A program made the translations under genes and the position numbers. Shown here in pieces: positions 1-4,122 of a DNA stretch of 6,924 nucleotides. The stretch is taken from contig JBBSJP010000092.1 of NCBI GenBank assembly GCA_038257155.1, forward strand, positions 1 to 6,924, in the 5' to 3' direction. Under the pieces are notes generated by a model. It saw only the letters and a program-made list of their open reading frames with translations. It ran no database searches and had not been told where the DNA came from. This DNA comes from JANJTY01 sp038257155 (lineage in GTDB: Bacteria; Pseudomonadota; Gammaproteobacteria; Xanthomonadales; Xanthomonadaceae). Within the stretch, counting starts at the first letter, position 1, and every line of letters starts with the position of its first letter.

Positions 1-54
1 CACCGCCAACACAGAATTGTTGGAATGCAGATCAATCGCAGCGTAAAGTTGCAT
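1..54 (-). CDS. IS110-family transposase, N-terminal 18 residues (runs off left edge)
   Basis: Reading leftwards from the ATG at 54-52 gives MQLYAAIDLHSNNSVLAV. This matches the start of IS110-group (DEDD) transposases, where the Asp in 'AAIDLHS' is the first acidic residue of the RuvC-like catalytic domain. These enzymes recombine the element with its target, and many are guided by an element-encoded bridge RNA. An AGGAG ribosome binding site lies at 65-61, six bases before the ATG, which supports this start. Only the first 18 codons are in the window, so I cannot tell whether the gene is intact. The family call rests on a short but characteristic stretch. Confidence 0.8.
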   Translation of the reverse strand, partial: MQLYAAIDLHSNNSVLAV

Positions 55-60
55 GGCCGT

Positions 61-134
61 CTCCTGTCGCGTGTTACGCCTTTGGGCTTCGTAACCACAA
101 AGGTACCGCCACGCGCAGGAGGCGGCGACATGAG
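61..134 (-). ncRNA. Structured IS110 leader, candidate part of a bridge RNA
   Basis: On the transposase-sense strand the leader can fold into a three-way structure. An outer stem pairs 125-134 with 61-70 (10 pairs, one mismatch). Inside it are a hairpin with GGCGG/CCGCC arms (121-125 with 106-110, sharing base 125 with the outer stem) and a second with GTTACG/CGTAAC arms (90-95 with 73-78). The outer stem contains the transposase AGGAG (61-65). IS110-group elements are known to encode the bridge RNA in the non-coding end upstream of the transposase, so the position is right. The fold was drawn by eye, and the guide loops and RNA ends were not identified. Confidence 0.4.
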
Positions 135-226
135 TCTTCAATGTTTTCTCGGGCTCAACGATGAAAGTAGATCACGGAAAATAGGTCACTGACCCCTGCT
201 TTCCTCAGACTGCCATCGTCGACCGC

Positions 227-292
227 TGATTGCAGTCAGATCAGAGCGCCGCGGGAGGTGCGAAAGTTCTGAATCATGGGTGTCTAGTATTC
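227..292 (+). repeat. Inverted-pair repeat, copy A
   Basis: This 66-base segment matches the reverse complement of 3604-3669 without gaps at 52 of 66 positions. The first 17 bases (TGATTGCAGTCAGATCA) are identical. The middle 15 are poorly conserved. The last 34, from TGCGAAAGTTC through TGGGTGTC to ATTC, agree at 29 positions. On its left it abuts the IS110 leader; on its right, tandem ATTC units and then a truncated gene. It looks like a dispersed non-coding element, perhaps REP-like, but no transposase for it is visible here. Confidence 0.75.
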
Positions 293-316
293 ATCCAGTA
301 TTCATGAGTATTCACG
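287..316 (+). repeat. Three tandem AGTATTCA units
   Basis: Starting at 287, GTATTCA occurs three times (287-293, 298-304, 308-314) at spacings of 11 and 10 bases. The units form the outer end of repeat copy A. Copy B likewise ends in iterated ATTC units, with a 16-base period. The array stops where the GyrI-like coding homology begins. The first two TTCAT pentamers are 11 bases apart, the geometry of the CreB box TTCAC-N6-TTCAC, but the fifth base differs in both, so I do not call a CreB site. Confidence 0.65.
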
Positions 317-512
317 TTGCGAGCACGCCGTGTGGCGCGTGGTCGGCAGCTACAGCCAACTCGACGGGGCGACCCAGCAACTGATCGGCGACTGGCTGCT
401 GCACTCGGGCCGCGAGCCGGCCGACCGCCCGATCTTCCACCACTTCCTCACCGACCCCGAAGCGACGCCGGAAGCCGAGTGGCAGACCGACGTCCTGCTG
501 CCGCTTCGCTGA
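315..512 (+). pseudogene. GyrI-like/AraC effector-binding domain fragment (C-terminal part)
   Basis: The frame ending at the TGA at 510-512 reads EHAVWRVVGSYSQLDGATQQL, then GDWLLHSGREPADRPIFHHF, DPEATPEAEWQTDVLLPLR. This matches the last ~65 residues of GyrI-like small-molecule-binding domains (SbmC/AraC_E_bind type), which occur alone or at the C-terminus of AraC regulators. The typical 'YAVFRHVGPY' strand and the closing 'xTDIYLPL' strand can be seen. The N-terminal half of the domain, and any DNA-binding domain, are missing. Upstream the frame runs into the ATTC repeats and a TAG at 285-287. A GTG at 330 could start a 60-residue peptide, but that would lack half the fold. The fragment is convergent with the membrane protein gene, their stops two bases apart, so the 3' end looks original and the 5' end cut. 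Confidence 0.7.
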
Positions 513-514
513 AC

Positions 515-1249
515 TCAGGGCGCCAGCCGCCGGTTCCGGTAGCGCGTGGCCAGGAACCAGGCCACGCCCACCGTGATCATCACCAGCGGCACCAGGCCCG
601 GCTCGCTCTCGACCACCACCATCAACACCAGCAGCAGGCCGCCCAGGCCGACCAGCAATAGCGACAGCAGGCCGTGCACCTTGAGCTTCTGCTGGGCATG
701 GCTGAGCTGCGGGTTGGCACTGACATGGAACAACCAGGCCGCCGACAGCCACGGCACCACGAATCCACTGGAGAGGATGGCGCCCTGCGGATCCCAGCCG
801 GCGACCAGGGCGATGCCGGCGACCAGGGCTTGCAGCGCCGCCGCCGCGACTAGGGCCAAGGCCATGCCGCGCGGCCGAAAGCGCGCCAGCAGTGCACCGA
901 CCAGGCCAATCAGAAGTACAAGGCCGAAGTTGAGGTTGTAGGGGTTGTCTTCGCTGCCGATCATGCCGACCGCCAGATTCACCCACACCACCAGGAAGCC
1001 GGTGCCGGCGGCCATGCCCATGCCGGCCCGGTAGGCGGGCGCGCCGCCCAGCCAGGCGCCGAGTTCATACAGGCCGCAGAGCACGGCCAGCATCACCGCC
1101 ATCACCGCGAAGTCGGCCCCGTCCCAGTCCACTTCGCGGGTGAACTGCATGGCAATCAGGGGCAACAGCAGCAGGCCGGCGGCGCCGCCCCAGACCCACC
1201 AGCGCAGGGGGTTGCGGCGTGGCTCGGGTCTCGCGGTGAGTTCGGTCAT
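515..1249 (-). CDS. Polytopic inner-membrane protein, unknown function
   Basis: This encodes 244 residues with about eight hydrophobic segments (roughly 17-35, 46-66, 77-98, 106-123, 128-150, 157-176, 191-213, 216-236). The first ~175 residues resemble a widespread uncharacterised proteobacterial membrane family; I recognise the stretches 'VWVNLAVGMIGSEDNPYN' and 'ALLARFRPRGMA'. The last ~55 residues (KLKVHGLLSLLL to TRYRNRR) look like a separate two-helix unit with an acidic VVVESEPG turn, so the protein may be a fusion. The start has a strong AAGGAG at 1263-1258, eight bases before the ATG. The gene is divergent from creB across 97 bases and may share its control region. It is not CreD, which is much longer and different. 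No enzymatic motif is seen. Confidence 0.8.
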   Translation of the reverse strand: MTELTARPEPRRNPLRWWVWGGAAGLLLLPLIAMQFTREVDWDGADFAVMAVMLAVLCGLYELGAWLGGAPAYRAGMGMAAGTGFLVVWVNLAVGMIGSEDNPYNLNFGLVLLIGLVGALLARFRPRGMALALVAAAALQALVAGIALVAGWDPQGAILSSGFVVPWLSAAWLFHVSANPQLSHAQQKLKVHGLLSLLLVGLGGLLLVLMVVVESEPGLVPLVMITVGVAWFLATRYRNRRLAP

Positions 1250-1346
1250 GGCGGTGGCTCCTTGGTTTCGTTACGGGGCGAGTCTGCACGGCTTGTGTGT
1301 GGTGAATATGGGGCGGGTGCGAATATGCTCGGCTCACGGAGGCGCC
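1250..1346. promoter_or_regulatory. Divergent control region between the membrane protein gene and creB
   Basis: These 97 bases hold ribosome binding sites for both genes: AAGGAG (minus strand, 1263-1258) and GGAGG (plus strand, 1338-1342). Both promoters should lie here, but I see no convincing -35/-10 pair. GAATATG occurs twice as a direct repeat, at 1304-1310 and 1321-1327, 17 bases apart. A single GTGAA (1302-1306), the reverse of the TTCAC half-site, is present without a correctly spaced partner, so there is no complete CreB box. Confidence 0.4.
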
Positions 1347-2009
1347 ATGGCACGGGTACTGCTAGTCGAGGATGAGGGCGCGATCGCACAGACGGTCGAA
1401 TTCGCGCTGCGTGCGGAAGGCTTCGATACCGCCCACGCCCTCACCGGCCGCGCCGCGCTGGCGCTGGCGGCGACGGGCAGCTTCGATCTCGCCATCCTCG
1501 ACATTGGCCTGCCGGACATGGACGGCTTCGCGCTCTGTCGCGAATTGCGGCGCGGCCGCGACCTGCCGGTGATCTTCCTGACCGCGCGCGATGCCGAGGC
1601 CGACCGCGTGCTAGGCCTGGAGATCGGCGCCGACGACTACGTCGCCAAACCCTTTTCGCCACGCGAGCTGGTGGCGCGCGTGCGTGCCGTGCTGCGACGC
1701 AGCCATGGCCAACCGGCCAACACCGGCTTCGAGCACGATGCCGCTGGCCAGCGCCTGATGTTCCGTGGCCGCCTGCTCGACCTCACCCGCTACGAATACC
1801 GCCTGTTGGCGGCGCTGCTGCAGCGGCCCGGCGCCATCCTCAGCCGCGCGCAATTGCTGGACCGGGTTTGGGGTCACGACAGCGAGTCCTCGGACCGCGC
1901 CGTCGACACCCACGTCAAGACCCTGCGCGCCAAGCTGCGTGACGTGGACCCCGACGCCGACCCGATCCGCACCCAGCGCGGCCTCGGCTATTCCCTGCAG
2001 GTGGATTGA
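1347..2009 (+). CDS. creB: CreB, OmpR-family response regulator
   Basis: The product has 220 residues, the usual length for the family. The receiver domain (about 1-120) has the acidic pair E8/D9, phospho-acceptor D52 in 'LDIGLPD', switch residue T79 and K101 in 'DDYVAKPFSPRE'. The C-terminal winged helix (about 125-220) carries 'LTRYEYRLLAALLQRPG', 'RAVDTHVKTLRAKLR' and ends 'TQRGLGYSLQVD', very close to E. coli CreB. The ATG at 1347 is chosen over upstream starts because it sits four bases after GGAGG and gives the typical 'VLLVEDE' N-terminus. creC follows after four bases, so the two should be cotranscribed. In enterics CreB controls the cre regulon; in Aeromonas, Pseudomonas and Stenotrophomonas relatives it affects beta-lactam resistance and biofilm traits. 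The regulon here is unknown. Confidence 0.93.
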   Translation: MARVLLVEDEGAIAQTVEFALRAEGFDTAHALTGRAALALAATGSFDLAILDIGLPDMDGFALCRELRRGRDLPVIFLTARDAEADRVLGLEIGADDYVAKPFSPRELVARVRAVLRRSHGQPANTGFEHDAAGQRLMFRGRLLDLTRYEYRLLAALLQRPGAILSRAQLLDRVWGHDSESSDRAVDTHVKTLRAKLRDVDPDADPIRTQRGLGYSLQVD

Positions 2010-2013
2010 GGCC

Positions 2014-3450
2014 ATGCGCATCGGCCTACGCATCCTGCTCGGCACGTTTGCCATCGTCGCCCTGGCGGGACTGCTGCTGGGCCAGGTGTTCATTGCCCAG
2101 GTCAAGCCGGGCGTGCGCCAAGCGCAGGAGGACACCCTGGTGGACATGGCCAATGTGCTGGCCGAACTGGCCACCGACGACCTGCTGGCCGGACGCATCC
2201 ATGAGGGCCAATTCGCCCAGCGCGTGCGCGGCCTGCAGGGGCGCGACCCCGGTGCGGCTATCTGGGGTTTCGCCAAGCGCGACAGCAACTACCGCGTCAC
2301 CGTCACCGACGCGCGCGGCATCGTCCGCTTCGACAGCAGCGGTCGCGATGTCGGCAAGGACTATTCGCGCTGGAACGACGTCCACCGCACCTTGCGCGGC
2401 CAGTACGGCGCGCGCTCCACCGCCGAGGACCCGAGTGACCCCGAAGCGACCGTGATGCATGTCGCCGCGCCGATCAAGGATGGCGCGGGCGCCATCGTCG
2501 GCGTGCTCACTGTCGCCAAGCCCAACCGGGCCATCGCGCCCTTCATTGAACGCAGCCAGGCCACCGTGCTCGGCTGGGGTCTGGTGCTGCTGGCGTTCGC
2601 GTTGGCGCTGGGCGTGCTGGCTGCCGGCTGGCTGTCGCGCCAGCTCGGTGCCCTGCGCCGCTATGCCCAGGCCGTGACCGCCGGTGAGCGCGCGACGCTG
2701 CCACCGGTCGCTGGCGAGTTCGCCGATCTGGGCCAGGCGCTGGAAACCATGCTCGCGCGCCTAGAGGGCAAGCAGTATGTCGAGCGCTATGTCCAGGCCC
2801 TGACCCACGAGATGAAAAGCCCCTTGGCGGCCATCCGGGCCAGCGCGGAGTTGCTGGAGACGCCGCTGCCGGCGCCCGACCAGGCGCGCTTCGCGACCAG
2901 CATCGGCGGCCAGAGCGAACGGCTGGCGCAGATGATCGATCGCATGCTGGCGCTGGCGGAGGTCGAACACCGCCGGCAACTGGAATCAACGCAAATCCTC
3001 GACGCTGCCCCGTTGCTGGAAACGGTGGCCGCTGATTGCGGTCCACGCCTCGAGGCCAAGCAGCAACTGCTGCAGTTGCGCACGCAAGCCGACTCCTCGC
3101 TCAGCGGCGATGCCTTCCTGCTACGCCAGGCAATCGACAACCTGGTCGACAACGCCTCGAGCTTTGCGCCGGCAGGCAGCACGATTTGCATCGAAGCCAG
3201 CAAGAACGCCAGCACCCTCGAGATCCGCGTCTTCGACGACGGCCCCGGCATTCCCGACTACGCCCGCGACCGCGTCTTCGAGCGCTTCTACTCCCTGCCC
3301 CGCCCCGATGGCGGCGACCGCAGCAGCGGCCTCGGCCTGAGCTTCGTCGCCCAGGTGGCCGAACTGCATGGCGGCTCGGTGTCCCTGGAGAACCGTGCCG
3401 AGGGGGGCGCCTGCGCTACGTTGCGGCTGCCCGCGACCGAGCGCCGTTGA
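2014..3450 (+). CDS. creC: CreC, membrane sensor histidine kinase
   Basis: The product has 478 residues, matching CreC (about 475). It begins MRIGLRILLG, as E. coli CreC begins MRIGMRLLLG. A first membrane helix (about 8-28) leads to a periplasmic sensor domain (30-183) with the CreC signature 'DYSRWNDVHRTLRGQYGARST' (117-136) and 'HVAAPIKDG'. A second helix lies at about 184-206, then HAMP. The H-box is 'ALTHEMKSPL' with H265; the N-box has N376 and N380 in 'IDNLVDN'; G1 is 'DDGPGIP' (408-414), the F-box 'FERFYSLPR' (422-430) and G2 'SSGLGLSF' (437-444). All kinase motifs look intact. The start lies four bases after the creB stop, suggesting coupled translation. The expected creD is absent downstream. 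The last 35 bases overlap, antisense, the 3' end of a broken gene. Confidence 0.93.
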   Translation: MRIGLRILLGTFAIVALAGLLLGQVFIAQVKPGVRQAQEDTLVDMANVLAELATDDLLAGRIHEGQFAQRVRGLQGRDPGAAIWGFAKRDSNYRVTVTDARGIVRFDSSGRDVGKDYSRWNDVHRTLRGQYGARSTAEDPSDPEATVMHVAAPIKDGAGAIVGVLTVAKPNRAIAPFIERSQATVLGWGLVLLAFALALGVLAAGWLSRQLGALRRYAQAVTAGERATLPPVAGEFADLGQALETMLARLEGKQYVERYVQALTHEMKSPLAAIRASAELLETPLPAPDQARFATSIGGQSERLAQMIDRMLALAEVEHRRQLESTQILDAAPLLETVAADCGPRLEAKQQLLQLRTQADSSLSGDAFLLRQAIDNLVDNASSFAPAGSTICIEASKNASTLEIRVFDDGPGIPDYARDRVFERFYSLPRPDGGDRSSGLGLSFVAQVAELHGGSVSLENRAEGGACATLRLPATERR

Positions 3451-3580
3451 GGTCGACGGACAATCCCACCCCGCGCTCCCGCGCCCGCTCATAAAGCATC
3501 GCCGCCGCGGCGACATCCTCGACGGCCGTTCCGGTGGAATCAAAGACGAAGATCCCCTCATCGTCGCGACGACCCGGCAC
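3416..3580 (-). pseudogene. Ornithine cyclodeaminase/mu-crystallin family fragment (C-terminus)
   Basis: Reading leftwards from about 3580, the frame gives PGRRDDEGIFVFDSTG, TAVEDVAAAAMLYERARERG and LSVDLNGARSRAAAT, ending at a TAG (3418-3416). This matches the C-terminal ~55 residues of the family, whose hallmark is 'GR.sddEiTlFdStG.alEDvaaA..vyerA'. These are NAD(P)-dependent enzymes acting on ornithine, imino acids or opine-type substrates. The bulk of the protein (normally over 300 residues), including the nucleotide-binding domain, is missing. Homology ends where the 16-base tandem repeats of element copy B begin (3585). The 3' end overlaps creC by 35 bases in convergent orientation, so it looks original. 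The fragment is probably not translated. Confidence 0.7.
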
Positions 3581-3584
3581 GGTG

Positions 3585-3616
3585 CCGGAATCCTGGACAC
3601 CCGGAATCCTGGACAC
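3585..3616 (-). repeat. Two perfect 16-base tandem units at the outer end of copy B
   Basis: CCGGAATCCTGGACAC occurs twice in immediate succession (3585-3600 and 3601-3616). On the minus strand each unit contains GTGTCCAGGATTC, the counterpart of GTGTCTAGTATTC in copy A. The array directly abuts the broken ornithine cyclodeaminase-like gene. Confidence 0.8.
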
Positions 3617-3669
3617 CCACAATTCCGAACTTTCGCAGGGTGAGCTGCGCCTTGATCTGACTGCAATCA
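3604..3669 (-). repeat. Inverted-pair repeat, copy B
   Basis: This is the inverted counterpart of 227-292, agreeing at 52 of 66 ungapped positions. On the minus strand it opens with TGATTGCAGTCAGATCA, identical to copy A, and closes with TGGGTGTCCAGGATTC. The homology stops at 3669/3670. Beyond it, copy B runs into about 10 unique bases and then the hairpin repeat, whereas copy A runs into the IS110 leader. Confidence 0.75.
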
Positions 3670-3679
3670 ACAAAACTTA

Positions 3680-3732
3680 GGAAACGGTGCCAGGGACAAT
3701 TTTCACGATCAATTGTCCCTGGCACCATTTCC
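3680..3732. repeat. Long palindrome with GGTGCCAGGGACAATT arms
   Basis: GGTGCCAGGGACAATT (3686-3701) is followed, after a nine-base loop, by its exact reverse complement (3711-3726). The arms extend outward to 22 bases each (3680-3701 and 3711-3732) with one mismatch. RNA from either strand would form a very stable hairpin. It could end or attenuate transcription from creC on one side and the secreted-protein operon on the other, but no T-run follows on either strand, so it is not a canonical intrinsic terminator. It resembles REP/REPIN-type mobile palindromes. Confidence 0.75.
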
Positions 3733-3780
3733 GCTGGCACCATTTCCGCAGGATCAATTGTCCCTGGCACCATTTCCGCT
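3707..3780 (+). repeat. 29-base direct repeats with TGGCACCATTTCCGC units
   Basis: Bases 3707-3735 and 3752-3780 are identical over 29 positions, starting GATCAATTGTCCCTGG and ending CATTTCCGCT, at a 45-base period. The 15-base sub-unit TGGCACCATTTCCGC occurs three times (3720-3734, 3735-3749, 3765-3779). The first 29-base copy supplies the right arm of the palindrome at 3680-3732. Reading frames across the array are low-complexity and judged non-coding. Confidence 0.85.
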
Positions 3781-3811
3781 ATTTTTTCTGGTGTAGCCTG
3801 ACGCCAATAAC

Positions 3812-4099
3812 TCAGGGCGACTCAAACCCATCGCCAAAGATTAGCGCAGACGGCAAAGCCGCATCGATCACCCAGAATCCGCCGGTGAGTTCAAAGATGC
3901 CACCGCTTGCCGGTTGCAGAGGATCAGCGTCAACCTGGCCGATGGTGCCGTAGAGCTCAAAATCGCCGCCGCTCACTGGTACGCCGCCAGCATCGGCGGT
4001 CGACCAGTCAATGCTCAGGTCGCCACCGCTTTGCGCCGACGTGGTGGACGCAGCCAGCAGCGCTGCGAAAAGCCCGACAAATCGTCTTGAAGGTCGCAT
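3812..4099 (-). CDS. Small secreted protein with FGDGFESP C-terminus
   Basis: This encodes 95 residues from the ATG at 4099-4097. MRPSRR precedes a hydrophobic stretch (FVGLFAALLAAS) and a likely signal peptidase site after TSA (residue 22), so the mature protein is exported. It reads SGGDLSIDWSTADAGG, then GGDFELYGTIGQVDADP and SGGIFELTGGFW, the 'TIGQ.DA...SGG.Y.L.GGFW' pattern of short secreted beta-rich proteins. It ends ALIFGDGFESP; to my recollection a terminal 'FxDGFE' is frequent in secreted proteins of this order. An in-frame ATG at 4132-4130 inside the upstream gene would add 11 residues, but the later start gives a cleaner signal peptide. No good ribosome binding site is seen; with only 23 bases after the upstream stop, translational coupling is likely. 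Function unknown. Confidence 0.75.
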   Translation of the reverse strand: MRPSRRFVGLFAALLAASTTSAQSGGDLSIDWSTADAGGVPVSGGDFELYGTIGQVDADPLQPASGGIFELTGGFWVIDAALPSALIFGDGFESP

Positions 4100-4122
4100 G
4101 GTGGTTTGCACTCGTCTGCGGC

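Larger units (their letters stand above)
1..226 (-). mobile_element. IS110-family insertion sequence, transposase-proximal end (partial)
   Basis: The element holds the start of the transposase and about 170 bases of non-coding leader. I place its outer end near 226/227 because from 227 onward the DNA matches another repeat copy in the window (minus strand, 3669-3604), while the leader has no counterpart there. IS110 elements usually lack clear terminal inverted repeats, and some are known to insert into REP-type repeats, which fits. The bases at 226-227 are CT, a dinucleotide known as a core for some IS110 members. The exact end is inferred and could lie some bases either way. Confidence 0.6.

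Noticed and set aside
546..941. Long plus-strand frame opposite the membrane protein gene, and similar shadow frames opposite or within creB, creC and the propeller gene
   Set aside because: High-GC antisense open frames. The real genes have family matches, ribosome binding sites and sensible composition; the shadows have none of these.
1140..1346. Upstream extension of creB by 69 codons
   Set aside because: It overlaps the divergent membrane protein gene, and the ATG at 1347 has GGAGG and the standard receiver N-terminus.
3785..3805. T-run next to an imperfect hairpin after the secreted-protein operon, considered as a terminator
   Set aside because: For the minus-strand transcript the run following the hairpin is A-rich rather than U-rich, and the stem has a mismatch, so it is not an intrinsic terminator.
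3558..3953. Frames on both strands across 3558-3953, with products such as MPGTIFTINCPWHHF and MVPGTIDPAEMVP
   Set aside because: These are translations of the non-coding palindrome and direct repeats, with low-complexity output.
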